A DNA stretch of 64,000 nt from the NCBI GenBank assembly GCA_014706295.1, contig JACSVZ010000002.1:132689431-132753430 (forward strand), given 5' to 3'. Positions within the stretch are counted from its first letter, which is position 1. The number at the start of each line of letters is the position of its first letter. The notes below the pieces were generated by a model that saw only the letters and a list, made by a program, of their open reading frames with translations, searched no databases and was not told the origin of the DNA. The stretch is from Lycocorax pyrrhopterus obiensis. Lineage: Eukaryota > Chordata > Aves > Passeriformes > Paradisaeidae. The position numbers were made by a program, and so were the translations under genes. Below are positions 52,001 through 64,000 of this stretch, in pieces.

Positions 52001-54690
52001 GAAGTGGAGTACAACAGTTCGGGTGGAGGTCTGAAGTATTTGAATGAATACTTGAATGTAGGCCTATTCAGACAGTGCTCTAGATCCTTAAAGGATTTTT
52101 ATATATTAATAGTATTTTGGAATCTATTTCTTTATGTTCAGTATGGTTTTGGCCAGTTTAGTTGCAGTGATGCCTCTCTAGTATTCAGGGATGTCTGTCT
52201 CTTGAGTTTTCCTCTGTGTTGGCTTTGGTCTGTGCAACTGTTTTCTTCTGTGGAGGTTACAGTGTCAGTCTAGAGCTGACTAATAGGATTGACCACAAAG
52301 TAAACCATCTCACATAGACAGGAAATCTTCTTTACATTAATAATTATTCCACCCAAGTACATACTTAATTGAACGAATTATGTGCAACTACAGTAAACCA
52401 TTGTGTGTTATAACTTACTAAGGCATAAAATTTATCTGTATTCTCTGCGCTTTGTTTTATGGCAGTTTTTATTCATGTTGTTCTTTCAGGGGAGTATCTG
52501 ACTATTATTGCAATTATAGTTTTTTTTTTATTATTTGCTTTGTCTGGTTCCTGTTTCTGTGTTTTTTCACTGAGTTATTTTTCCTTTAATATAATTTCGA
52601 AAAGTAAAAAGTATTCTTTGTATGCTGGTGCTGCTCTTAGCTTCATCACTGCATTTTGGCTACTTTTTCAATACTGCATGAAAAGTATAACTTGAAATGC
52701 TTTTCCAATAGTTAGGTTTAGGGAATAATAATATAAGACCATGTAAATGGATACAAGTATAAAATCACAGTATTTATTTTTTGTACTGGTGGAAATTGTA
52801 ACAGAAAAGGGATGTCATTTATAAAATTAATCTATTTCCCTGTACGCTTGAACCACAGAACCACTTCAATAGATTTGCCATGCACATTCAGTTTATAAAG
52901 CAATGAAAATACAGTTATATTAATTACAGTTGTCATATATGCAGCATACTAGAAAGCCTTTATTGTACATAATAAGGGGCCTGTATGTCAGCACACTGAG
53001 GGGATGAAATCAAGTACAACACATGCTTCCCCTCCCCCTTTCACATGTTCTTTTTCCTTTTCTTCCTCCCCTTTATACCTCTATACAATTAAATTGCTAT
53101 TGCTCTAACATGGAAAGTTCTAGGTAGTGCACACAATGTGTTGATTTTCCTCCATTTCCGAGGCAGAATATGACAGGTGAGGACCCTTGGTGCATGGTGG
53201 GTGAGATTCTGTCCCTCTTAGGACTGCAATATCCTGTGATAATTTATTTTTCCCTTGTCAAATGGAGCAGAAGCAAGCTACTTTTATTGTGAGTAGGTCA
53301 CATTCTGACACTCTAACACTGGGCTCTGCAGTCCTGCCTGTGCAGAGTGGCAGGTAGAGTGCAGCTGCTGCACCTTTCAGGGCATGGGGAGCACATCAGA
53401 CAAAACCTGTGATCCAGACTGTCAAATTTTCTTACATACCTTCTTGCTTTGATGTAAGAACAGATTACTTCACACATTTTATGGAACAGATTTCTCCAGC
53501 ATCTGTGCATGCCAAATAAGCAAGGAGGGTGGCAGAAGCATCATCACTGTGCCTATTTCCATGCTTTGGCTACATTTCTAATGGAAGTGAATACTGAGTA
53601 GTAGCTTATTCCTATCATTTTGAATTAGATCAATAATCTCAGGTAAACTGAGCAGAGGTAAGGGAGATTCCAGTCTGTCAGATGGCTGTGTTTGTTGTGA
53701 CCTACTCCATGCTCCTGTTCTCCCCCTCACAGTTCCTCTGAGGTATCAACACATGCTCCTTCTCCTGTCCATGCCCCATACTCTGTACCAATTCTGTGCC
53801 ACTCCATTAGCTGTTGCCCTAAGCTGAAGGTGGAGAGTGGTTGCTTGGAATTTGCAGCTATTCCAGGAATTTGAGTTGCCTGTACTCGATGTAGTCTTGA
53901 TGTAGCCGCTGGAGGCCACAAGGTTGTATGTGGTCTGAAATGTTACAGCACAAAAATATGTTATAAATGCTTCTACACATGCAGTTTACTAAATGCTCTA
54001 GATCCCATTTCACGCAAGGGTTTTCTGTGTATACCATATGTCATTTCTGTCATGATTGCTAGAGAACTGAAATACGTAGATTGTGCCTTCTCCCCTGTAA
54101 TGCTAATACCAGACAGCACTAACTTTCTTTTAATTGTTTTCAAACTATTTAGGAGGACTTTTCATAGACATGACTCTTAAAGTTGCAAAAAAGAGAAAAC
54201 CTTTTATTTTACTCACTTTCCTAAGTAACCAAAGCTGTCAATGCGTGAATTGTACTTGTTTCTCTCTGAATATGCACGTACAGTTTGCCTGAAAGAGACA
54301 ATCAACCTTATGTTTCCAACCCCACTTTTAAATCACACTTTGCCTACCTGTTCTTTTTGTTACATGTTATTTCTAAATCTATTGTAAATGTTATCTATAG
54401 ACTTGCAAAGAGAAATCCTTGCTCCTGGGGAATCAGTGGTGAAATTTCTGCTGACTTCCCTAAGGCAAGAATTTCCACCACAGGGTTTTGATATGGTTTG
54501 GTAACAGATTTGCAGATCCAATTTATGCATTGCATTAAAATACTTTGTGTTAGATAAATATGTTGTTGGTGTAAAGCTGTGTTTAAAGTAATAGTTATGT
54601 GTCTTTGTTTTTACTTTTGGTCTTTTAGTTTCCAGCGTGTTGTCTTTTTTGGTTTTGTTTTATTGCTTTTTCTTTAATTTTGCTTACCAG
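49084..54690 (+). other. RIMS2: RIMS2 intron between G and H
   Basis: About 5.6 kb, mostly AT-rich, with a somewhat more GC-rich stretch around 53.1-53.9 kb that I cannot assign. The last 55 bases before exon H (after CCAG at about 54635) contain no AG and are strongly T-rich. This gives exon H a long AG-free zone and a good pyrimidine tract. Confidence 0.85.
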
Positions 54691-54738
54691 AGCCAAAGCC
54701 TTAGTAGAAGAACAACGCCTTTTGTTCCTAGGGTTCAG
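54691..54738 (+). CDS. RIMS2: RIMS2 exon H: 16-residue cassette exon before C2A
   Basis: Forty-eight bases, phase 0 at both ends, encoding SQSLSRRTTPFVPRVQ, with acceptor TTGCTTACCAG and donor GTAAAG. The same insert is known to me from mammalian RIM isoforms, where it stands between SGQLS and the IKLWYDKVGHQ start of C2A. Being divisible by three and in phase, it can be included or left out freely. It is basic, with an SRRTTP stretch that fits a basophilic kinase site (inference). The donor lacks G at position +5, which suits regulated inclusion. It is too short to be found by open-frame length alone. Confidence 0.9.
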
Positions 54739-57700
54739 GTAAAGACTTCGTCTGCCTGACAGAAACTAAAGTTGTGGGTTTTTCTTTTGTTTGTTATGGA
54801 AAATGCATAGTAGGAAAACGTTACATTGTAGTCCGTTTTCCCATATTTTGAGTGTGTTGCTTTAAACCATATTAACAACTGTCATGTCATCTTGTGAGCA
54901 GCTTGTAAAATTCTGCATGGGGGTTAAAATATTAAATAAAAATTTAAAGAGACAACTAGTTTTTGTTTGCTGTCTGCCCAATATTAAACTTATACAGGTT
55001 TCAATAGTGATGATGGCTATGCATCCCACGTACAAAATTTGTGTATTGTTTAAGCAATAAATAATTTTGTGCTTGAGTTTATTCTATAAAGATAAATGTC
55101 TCTTTAAATCATTCATTGTCATTACTTAACACATTTTTTTGCATTTTCCACATAATAGTAGCGCCTTGAGTAGAAGATGGGCAAAAAATTTGTACCTTGT
55201 TTAAATAAACAAATTTCTTGTGTATGAAACTTGGTTCTTGCATTTTTAAGTACATAAAAATAACCAAAACTCTATTTGAATAAAAAATGAATTCCCCGTT
55301 GTCTTATTGAATTTATTTAGCTTTGATATTCTGTTTAGGTACAAGTTTTTTGCCTTTTTTTCATTAGGAAGCTCCTAAGGTACTATAGATTAATGCAAAA
55401 GTAGGTTTTACTAATATATTACAATGCTTATCTTGCTTTGCTGCATGTTTTTCATTTTCTTTTTGTGACTAGAATATTATCTGATTTTCTTACAAAATAT
55501 CTTTATGAAGATGTTAATCTTTTGTGTGGCAGCTTTATAAATGTTTCTGTTGTTTAATCAATTGACCAAGACGTAAAGGATGATCTAATTGATCAGAAAG
55601 GGATGACTGAATTTTGTTATGAAATGGAAAAGAGATAATATATACACGTATTTATAAAAGAGTTCTAAATAAGACTGTAAATAAGACACCAAATATGACT
55701 CACATTTGATAAAGTACATTTTTTTCACAACATAGTACTCTCGAAAGTATTCCTTACAACTGCTTAAATATAAATTCAAAATTAAAAAATTCAAAAGAAA
55801 AAAAGAGATTGTAAAATAATATCTTGATTGTATGATTTAAAGTTAATATATTATGTGCTATTGACATTAACTGGTTTTATATGAAAAATTTAAAACATCC
55901 TTTTGCATGATTAAGAAAGTTGGATTCTGCTCATGATAACGAAATCAGAGGGGTACAATCGCAAGTTGTTAAGTAGTTCATAGAGGTAAATATATATGAT
56001 ATAAGTAGTTTTTTAATATTTATTTTCTTTTTATATATGTGCTAAATAAATTAAAAATTATATGAGAGTTGATTGTTCAATTTAAAAAGGAAATCTCTGC
56101 CTGAAACCTGCATGTTTCATGAAATACTGTAATGTAGAAATAACATGTAGTAGTTCCTTAATCACATTATACAAAATAAAGAAATAGACATAAAAATTGT
56201 CTGTTCTACTTAGACTAATATCCTCTAACGAAAAAAAATTACCTTGCTCAAATGATTATGGTAGTCATTTGAGAAAAGAAAAGAAGTGTCAAGTTTGTTA
56301 GGAAATATCTAACAAGAGGTGAAAATGTTTAAGGCTTATTCGCTCACCCTCTGGATGGATTATTTTTTATATTGTAGATAAGGATTGTCTTTAGCCCCAG
56401 CTTTTTCTCTGCACAATCAGTGCCTGTGGAGTCCTTGTGGACCTCTCTAACAATTTTTTTTGCGGAGCGTAGTAACAGTCAAAGCTAAACATAAGAGTTT
56501 GGACAAGAGTTCCTGAAGAACTCAAAATTATGACCTTGGCAAAATCTTTACAACTAGTCTGAGACAAAAAGTCATCCATCTGCCCACTTTTAGTAGTGAT
56601 GGTAAATAGTTTAAAAAAGATTAATGTTAGCTATATTTGCCATGCAGGCTGCAGAAAGAAGAGAAATTCTCCAGTGGTCTTCAAACAAGGGTATTAGGAG
56701 CAGTCCAGCAGCAGTGCAGAACTCTGGTTACTTTTTTGGCATGACAAATTCACTAAATCAGAGCTCTGAGCTGCTGTTTACGGTTGTCAGGAAGTATAGA
56801 CTTCATTGTGGGCTGTGGTATAGCTGTGTCTGTAGAACTCCTTACAAGAATGAGGATCTCCAGACATTCTGTTTATACTTCTTTGTTTCATCGCTCTCAA
56901 CAGGAAATGCACATCTGTATTCTTGGTTGCATCTTCTTTACTTGTTAGTCTGAAAGTGGTCCTTTCTTGCAAAAGCTCCTCTCCCACACTTCTCTCCATG
57001 TCATTCCATTCATCTTCTAGCTCACTGGATGATTTCATAGAATCATCATTATTTTATTGGGAATAAAAACACTCAGTTTCTTTCTTTTTTTTCCTATCAA
57101 AAGCCCTTCTGAGCTTTTACTAATTTTGCAGTACTTGTAAAAGTGCATCTTTATTTCCTGAACTTTTAGATTCAGTTTAGCATACCAGTAATTTTCTAAC
57201 TTGCAGAGTGATGCTTTCTGAATCTTTGTAGGGAAAAATCTGTTCTTAAATTTGTGTTTTCTACGCAGTATCTCTTGTTTACTTGGCAAAGCCTTCTTTT
57301 GAGCCAGCATTGCCTCTGGGTTTTTTCTAACTTCAAAAATTTCAGCCATCCTTTTGGCTTTAATACAGAACATCAATATATTTGATCATGTATAAAAATA
57401 TATACAAGGTAAAACTACTAAAAGAAAAAGAAATCTAGATTAGGGCAGCCTAAATACTTCTATAATTTTCTGGCCTTTATATCCTACAGGCTTTTCCATT
57501 TGACAGCCTTTTCTTGTAGTTGTTCAGGCAAATCAGACAGCAGATGAAGCAGAAAGCAATAGTAGTTTGATTTAGGAACCCTCAGTACTCAGGATTCTTT
57601 AGAGTTATGTTTAACAACATCCAAAACTTACCTCAGCTATGGCAGAGATCTCACCACCTCAGGGCAGTTTCAGCATCTACATAAACTGAAGTCCAGCAGA

Positions 57701-60700
57701 ATGATTACTGCGAGTATTTTTAAAAATAAACTGAAGGGTTTTTTTTCAAACCACAGATCCTACTGGTATATCTCTTGTTTCAGAATAATGTGAGAATGAA
57801 AAGTAGTATCTCATTTTTAAATAATAATAAACATAACAAACATCTGTGTAGGTTACATGAAAAATTATAATGAGCAACAGAAGAAAAAAAATGCCTGGCC
57901 TGCTGTCTCTAAAAGCCAGTGATGTTTGAGTGGGTTGTGGTGGTAAAAAACAAGCTGTAGGGCAGATGGTCTCTCCCAGTGGCACAAATTTTATCCCTTT
58001 TTCATGAGATTCGTGGAGTAACCCTTATATAACAAAGAAAAAACTGTAGCACAGAATTTAAAACTTCAAATATTCTCTGTTTCTAAATCTAAGTTATGAC
58101 TGAAGATATGTTTTGCCTGTGTGTGGTGTCCCTAAAACCACATTAGACTTGCATAGTTGAGCAAACAGTCAAACATTCATGAGAAGGAGTATACGAAGTG
58201 CAACAATTCTATTATCTAGATTTTCTTAACTGATTCCCTTTTGCATGTGTATTAGAGTAGGGGTTCTTATACATGATTACTTCTTTTCTGGAACTCTGAC
58301 CTCAGTAAGTGCTCTAAAATTTTAGTGAAGATGAGATCTAATAGAAAAAAAGGTGAAATCTAGTAAACTGAATTTATGTCCTTATTTTATATAACTTATA
58401 CTAACTTGAAATAAGTTTGAGATGCCTTGAGGAAGAGCTTTCACTTGTACAGTTGAAGGAAAGGTCTAAGTACCTCAATACCTGCAGTGAGTGATCAACC
58501 CAAATAAAGGACAGTAAAGCCCATTAACTCTGTTTGAAACTTAGGCTACTCCAGAGGGTGAGTTGATTCTCCAGAGGGAGGCACCTTCTACTGAGACTAC
58601 AGAGGATCAACCTTACCCATTCTGTGATTTTGTGAAACAGGAATACTAACTAGATATACTAGATACCTGCATCCTCACTTGTCAGAATGCAACACCAGCA
58701 GTGAGCTTTTATATATTGTATATATTTGTGTAGGAAGCTTATTCCAGAAACAGGACCTGCGCTGTTTAAATACTGTTTAGACTGAAGAGATTGAATCTGT
58801 GTGTGAAAAGAGTGCCTTTATCATCAAGCTATTCCACATGCCTTTCTTCTCTGGACTACAAAGTCTCATCTGAAGTTGAGATACTGTTTGGCTGGATAGA
58901 AATGTGTGGTGTTATCAAAGCATGCTTAAGTTTAGCATAGCAGGTTCCAGACCTGATACCCTAAATGAGTATTTCTCTTGTATTAGACCACTGCTGGTTA
59001 AAAACCAGAAAGAATGAAACTGGGGTCCAACCTTCATCTCTGTTTCCTCCAATCATCTGAGTGCAGAAGAGTTCCTGTTTCCTGCACTCTCTGTGGCAGT
59101 TGTTCCTGCCTGGAAGCCTGTCTCAGGGAGTGCAGCAGATGCACCCCTCTGTGAATAACAGACCATCGCACAGTATCAGGATGCATTGAATTTAGATGCC
59201 TATTTGCCTGAATGTAGGCCACAGCAGAAGCTTAATAAAACATTAGGTGCCTGTCTGACTAGTGAAGGAGCCCAGGGAAGGAAAGTATATGAGCATGTGT
59301 GTGGCTAATTAGTCTCCAGGACTTCAATGCAAAGTGGGAAGATCTTCAGAAAGTATTCAGGTTGGATCACTTTCTAAGTGAATTTTAGGTGCCTGTATCC
59401 TAAGTAATCTAGATAGACCAAGTCCTCCTCAAGAAGGTTTTTTTACAGGTATTAGCCTCCACATTAGCATCAGCCAGCATAATTTTTTCTGTAGTGTTTT
59501 TTATGTGTTGTTATTTTAGCTTTCCTTTTCCTTCGTTTAGATCAGGATTGCTTTGTTGAAGTTTCTTAGATGTTCTAAGCTTTTAAAAGTGTGTGTGTAA
59601 AAAATCTTGTTAGATTTTTGTTCATCCCAGTCTGTCTTTCAACATATTTTGTGCCAGTTAGCATGGCTATTTCTTTTTTCGCCTCATACCATTTCTCTCA
59701 TTCAGTCTATTTTTGCTCCTCTGTTTATCTCTGGTCCCTGACATTAATGGTTCCATTCTTCCATTGTTTCACCAAGAAATATCCTTGATATTTTACTTTC
59801 ACAGTAATTATAAAGCAGTTTTTTATTTGTCCCTTCTTCCTTCTTCTAATCCCATGAGAATGCAATCCCATTCTCCCCTCTATGGGCTTCTTTGACCATT
59901 CTCTCGCAGTTTTTTCCTTTCTTCTCCTTTCATCCTAGTCAAATGACTGCTTGGGTTACAGGTACCTGTGCTGTGTATTGGAGTACTAGCAGTGTGAATA
60001 CAGGAGAGAGCGAGCTTTCTGGTCTTAATTATGACTCCTGACTTCTCCTGTAACAAGACAAATTAAAGGGAATTACAGGAAAAATATGCCCATCATGTAC
60101 AAGTTTTTTCCAATTATTTTTTTCAGAACATCAAGAGAAAAGTAGAAGGTATAAGTCAATGCAAATTTTGAGCTCTTTTTCCAAGCTACAGTTGTTAAAG
60201 CATCTCAAGGAAGTGGTGTCAGATGATTTCAGTTTCTGCTTAAGTAATTTTCTAAATATTTTGACTGAAGTTTTCATGTAAAAATTCAGTCTGAAACAAA
60301 TATAATGAAGAGATATTTAGCTTGAATATGAACACATAATTCTGGTTGTAATTTTGGTGCCTATATCTAGATGATTTCACATTCGTCAGTCACAGTTTGT
60401 GATAGTGTCTGTATCACAAATATATTGCATTCTCCTTAAGCAAGCATAATTTTCCCAAAAAAGCAAACGAAGAAGATTGTCTTCCATGCTATTCCCCTTG
60501 GGTTGTGGGATTAGCCAAGTCTGTATTTTGCTTGAGGACTCCCAAGAAAGCCTGTGGGTGGATACATTTAGTGTCAAAGAACATTTAAGTTGACTTGCAT
60601 TTCAGAGGTCATTAAAGCTGTACTGTTGGTACAAAGCTTTCTGCTTTTGATCCATAGCTCGATGGAGCTAGCTAGAAGTCCAGATAATTCTCAATGTAGA

Positions 60701-62135
60701 AAAAGTACTGTCAAAGCCCCTGGCTTGCGAGAATGTAGGAACAGCATCTAAAATTCACACGCAGATGAGTAGCCGCAGAGCCCTTTAACTATTAGTACCA
60801 GAAACCTATAAATTCTGTAGCAGGGCCAATGACAGGATAATAGAGGACACGTATCCCATTTTTAATATCCATTCAGATATTTGGTTGGTGGCTACAGGAA
60901 TTGCCAGATCTGAAGCAGTGGAGAAGGAAGAAGTACACTGCCACCAATAATTGAGTTGGCGTGTCTTAGTGTAATCTCACTTAGTGAAGTATTAGGAATG
61001 GCAGAGAGCTAAATCAGCCTCTTTATGGGTTAAAAGTCTTGAGAATTACATCAGGACCTTTCTTTAAGAGACTGAAATGTTGAAGATAAAGAGCTATGAT
61101 GGCAGATGAAAACCCTGTCTCTGAAATTATGTGAGATGGTTTCCACAGAAAGTGCACCTTCTCCTGTTTATGTCTGCCTTAGCTAGGGTCTATTCATGCC
61201 TGAAGGTGTATTGCCTGGTGTGCAGGCTGGGCATTATCCTCTCTGATTCCCTTAAGTTCGGGCAGGGTCACTGTTTTCTTTAAATGTCCTAGCTTGTCCC
61301 GTCTCAGGCAAAGTCCTCCTGAGGAGAGCCTCCTCAGTAATCTGCAGTTAGTGATACTGCAGTGCTACCACCATGTAATGGCTCCCTGGCTATTTGGAAG
61401 GCTTCTTTTTGTCCTAACTGCCCCATTTCCCCCTTCTGCAGTGACTGCTCTGAAGCAGGTATATCCCTTTCTTGGCTGATGTGTTTGCAGTCAGAATTCA
61501 AGCTGAAATAGCTAAATAGCAGCTTGTAATGACTGTAGTGGAAAAGGATAGCAAATCAAGCCTTAGACTGGTTACTAATAATTCTAAAAATGAATAATAG
61601 TGGTTTTTACCTTGTTACTGAGTTGGGCTATGAAGAGTGTTGGACTACTGACCCTTCCTCTCTTAATATTTCTGGAGGGCTTATATGATTTCAGAATAAG
61701 TGTATATATGTTGAAAAACATTTAGAGATATGAAGTATTTATGGGTTTATCCCATAGTCTCTTTAGCACAACAGGAGATGAAAAATTAATTAATTCATTG
61801 TGCATAAACTCCTCAAAAATGTATATATACGAATACCATACATTAGTAATGTAAGTAATACACTACAAGGGAGAATAATCCATGTGAAAAACAATTCGTG
61901 TGAAGTAAGGTACTTATTGTACAGGGTTTTAAAAAAAGAGTAACTCCTGATACATACTGAAGCTATTACAATATTAACTTATTTTTATTCTTTGTTATAA
62001 ATGCGAAGTAGAATATAATTTTTTCTGTTTAAGTAACCAATATGAATAGAAGCTTATGAGCAAAATTGTTTTTAAGGATTGATATACTGCTTCATTGTAG
62101 AAATGAGTTCACTAATTAATATTTTCTCCCTACAG
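54739..62135 (+). other. RIMS2: RIMS2 intron between H and I
   Basis: About 7.4 kb, AT-rich in its first 2 kb (54.8-56.3 kb). No exon or identifiable repeat family was seen. A CATAGAATCAT word near 57.04 kb recalls a CR1 tail, but the context does not support an insertion. The open frames on both strands around 56.6-57.4 kb do not resemble known proteins. It ends in TTTTCTCCCTACAG. Confidence 0.8.
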
Positions 62136-62266
62136 ATAAAACTGTGGTATGACAAGGTTGGTCATCAGTTAATAGTGACCATACTGGGAGCAAAGGATCT
62201 TCCTTCAAGGGAAGATGGGAGACCAAGGAATCCTTATGTTAAAATTTATTTTCTGCCAGACAGAAG
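62136..62266 (+). CDS. RIMS2: RIMS2 exon I: start of the C2A domain
   Basis: There are 131 bases: 43 codons from IKLWYDKVGHQLIVTILGA to NPYVKIYFLPDR, plus two bases (AG) that open a serine codon completed downstream. It is the first third of C2A: strand 1 (IKLWYD), strand 2 (HQLIVTILGA), loop 1 (KDLPSREDGRPRNPY) and strand 3 (YVKIYFLPD). In calcium-binding C2 domains such as that of synaptotagmin, loop 1 carries an Asp in the (S/T)DPYVK position. Here it is Asn (RNPYVK), in agreement with the calcium-independent C2A of RIMs. The donor is GTAGGG. Confidence 0.97.
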
Positions 62267-64000
62267 GTAGGGTGACCGCAAAGCAAGCAATATTTGAATT
62301 AGTCTGATACTCAGGTGACATGCTCAGCTGAGTTTATCAGTCATACTTATGTGGAAAAAAGCTTACAGTTTTGGGTTCTTGTGTTGAACATGCTATGTAA
62401 CAGCAAGATGTCTTTGAACACTAAGCACAAACTTGCTTTCCCTGGTTATATTATAAAATACTGAATAGAAAAGGAAAGGAAAGGTCTTTGCATGGGGATC
62501 TGTTATTTGCAAACAATGTTGTTAATGTTTTATGATGCCTTTATTTCCTATGACAGTTACTCTTCTCTAGAGCAAAGAACATACTACAGAGTTGGGTTCA
62601 TTAATTTCTGGGCTGATGAGTCCAGCAGTTTGGTTTGCCCCATCTTTATACAATAAAGCAGTAACAACAGGTTTGGCATCTGAAACCCACAGATTTCTTA
62701 TCACAGTATAAGTGAGTTAAGGTTGAAGGGGTCTCAATTGAGATTTTCCATTTGCACTTTGAAAACTTCCCCTAAAGCACGGAACTCATTTTAATCTGGA
62801 TGGTGCACTTAGAGATTATTAAACTGTAGTAGGACCCGTATTCCAGAACAGCTTCTTCACTTTTTAGTCCATGATTTTCTGCATTTTAATTTTGGTGTTG
62901 GGAAGAACAGCAAAAGAGATAATGTGTTATCCAGTTTATTTTTTTAATTGATATTTCCTCAGATTGTGTCAGTAGGGGAACATGTTTAGCTTTATTTTAT
63001 AATGTACCAACCAAATAATTCAAAGCTTTAATGTCACTCAAAATAACAAATACATCAGGGGATTGCTGAATCTGTAGAATAGATGTAACTCTCATTTTTA
63101 GTTCCTTTGCTTTTCCTAGTAGCTAAACTGGGAAGATGCTAACTATCTCCTGTACCATTTGACTTCAGCAGGAATTAAATAGCTTTAATTAATAAAAGCT
63201 TTAATAATAAAAGCTATTATTAAATAGCTTTAATTCCTGCTGAAGTCAAATGGTACTGGAGATAGCTAACTATTTAATATTTAGTATTTTGGAAGACATT
63301 ACTTTTCCACTTTCATTGTATACCATATGTTGACATGAAAATTTTCTGCGACTACCTAATTTGCCATGTCATTGATGATTAAAAGGTTTTGGATAGATTT
63401 TTTTGGGCTTACCAGTATGAACTGTTGATTTAGGTCTCCAATTTATTCAAACTGCTGTAGTGTGTTTGTAGCTGCTGAAGCTGTGCTACACTGAGAATCA
63501 GGTCTGCTTAAATTATCTTGCCTGCTTTTTCAAGATTAATAAGTAATTAATAGGCTAACAAAAGTGTCTGTGTTCACAATGTTTTACAATGTAAATTGTG
63601 ATAACTAAAAAATACATTGACATTAAATTTTATTAATCTATAATGGTTTTCTCTTTTATGGGAAGTATTCAGAACTTTTTCTTTAGTTGTTTTATGTGTT
63701 TATGATCAACAATTTGTCTTACAGAATTGTGGGTTTTTTTCTAATGTGGAAATTAATTTTCCTTTCCTTAGAATGTAAAGTAAAAGCTAAGTAAGCAACA
63801 GTATATTTCTTGTGTAGTAGAAGGAAACATGCTAGAGGTAAAATACACTTAAGTCAAGCATTTGATTAGATGAAGATGCTGAATTCTATTTGATTACAAA
63901 AATTTAATTGAAAAATGTTTTACAACGCAACTTAGTTCAGTTCACAAGGCTAAACAAACCTTTGGTATTCTAGAAATTACTTTTTTTAACAGTGTATCTA
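62267..64000 (+). other. RIMS2: RIMS2 intron after exon I, cut by the window end
   Basis: AT-rich intron. No start of the next C2A exon (expected to continue SDK...KRRTKTVKK) can be found before the window ends. The only structure seen is the inverted repeat at 63141-63266. Confidence 0.85.
63141..63266. repeat. Fold-back inverted repeat (near-perfect, ~38-base arms)
   Basis: The left arm, 63141-63179, reads AACTATCTCCTGTACCATTT then GACTTCAGCAGGAATTAAA. The right arm, 63229-63266, is its reverse complement apart from one T/A difference in the middle and small differences at the outer end. The 49-base spacer is AT-rich and itself largely self-complementary (AATAGCTTT against AAAGCTATT), so the whole 126 bases could form one long hairpin. 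There are no target-site duplications or transposase remnants. A local template switch that copied the strand backwards explains it best. An assembly or library fold-back artefact is possible. Confidence 0.85.

Larger units (their letters stand above)
38337..64000 (+). other. RIMS2: RIMS2 gene, internal part (exons A-I plus introns)
   Basis: Nine exons with AG/GT borders and compatible phases join into one frame covering the segment before PDZ, the PDZ domain, the linker and the first 43 residues of C2A. RIM2 is a large presynaptic active-zone scaffold that organises vesicle docking, priming and calcium-channel clustering. RIM2 rather than the paralogue RIM1 is chosen because of stretches such as NKRLKDGSVPRDSGAM before the PDZ loop and TILGAKDLPSRED in C2A. 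As I remember it, RIM1 has a shorter TTMPKDSGA-type stretch and a different C2A start. The gene is incomplete at both ends. The donor sites of B (GTACTG), C (GTTGGT) and H (GTAAAG) deviate from consensus. Those of E and F are GTAAGT and those of D and G are GTATGT. Confidence 0.93.

Noticed and set aside
57030..57055. Possible CR1 tail (CATAGAATCAT)
   Set aside because: A single short word without the adjoining CR1 text of the GGTTGGA type. Too weak for an insertion call.
57035..57376. Minus-strand open frame of 113 codons rich in Lys
   Set aside because: Lys and Phe richness comes from A/T runs. No domain and no splice support, and it lies inside the H-I intron.
1..64000. CRISPR arrays, bacterial operons, phage or toxin systems
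   Set aside because: No regularly spaced direct repeats or dense coding. Spliced exons and CR1 elements show vertebrate nuclear DNA.

Overview
This window is intronic and exonic vertebrate DNA, most likely from a bird. It carries the middle part of one gene on the + strand, RIMS2, which encodes the presynaptic active-zone scaffold RIM2. The gene identity comes from nine coding exons whose translations join in frame and match the remembered vertebrate RIM2 sequence around the PDZ domain and the start of the C2A domain. The avian assignment rests on degraded CR1 (chicken repeat 1) LINE copies with the typical ATTCTATG-type 3' ends, two fragments resembling an avian ERV/LTR repeat, and otherwise sparse repeats. 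A crocodilian or turtle is not fully excluded. Nothing suggests a bacterial or plasmid context, so operons, ribosome binding sites and similar features do not apply.

Layout. Positions 1-38336 hold no exon that I can support. This stretch is probably one very large AT-rich intron, with a minus-strand CR1 near 1.8-2.4 kb, an LTR-like fragment near 14 kb, a plus-strand CR1 near 20-21 kb and a CR1 tail near 37 kb. The coding exons are: A 38337-38404 and B 38521-38729 (alternatives to each other); C 40085-40204, D 42061-42160 and E 42949-43072 (PDZ domain); F 47776-47822 and G 48971-49083 (PDZ-C2A linker); H 54691-54738 (16-residue cassette); and I 62136-62266 (start of C2A). The intron after I runs off the window. 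The rest of C2A, the C2B domain and the N-terminal zinc-finger/Rab3-binding part are not visible.

How the parts work together. All features are pieces of one transcript. RIM2 links Rab3 vesicles, Munc13, ELKS and calcium channels at the release site, and this window encodes its PDZ core. The main structural observation is the A/B pair. Both exons start at the same codon phase, and each alone keeps the frame into exon C. Including both, or skipping both, breaks the frame, so mature mRNA should contain exactly one. A second alternative segment, the 48-base exon H, sits immediately before C2A and can be included or skipped without a frame change. I found no separate novel multi-gene system. The most notable non-gene structure is a near-perfect fold-back inverted repeat at about 63.14-63.27 kb. 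Most short open frames in this AT-rich sequence look like chance or repeat-derived.
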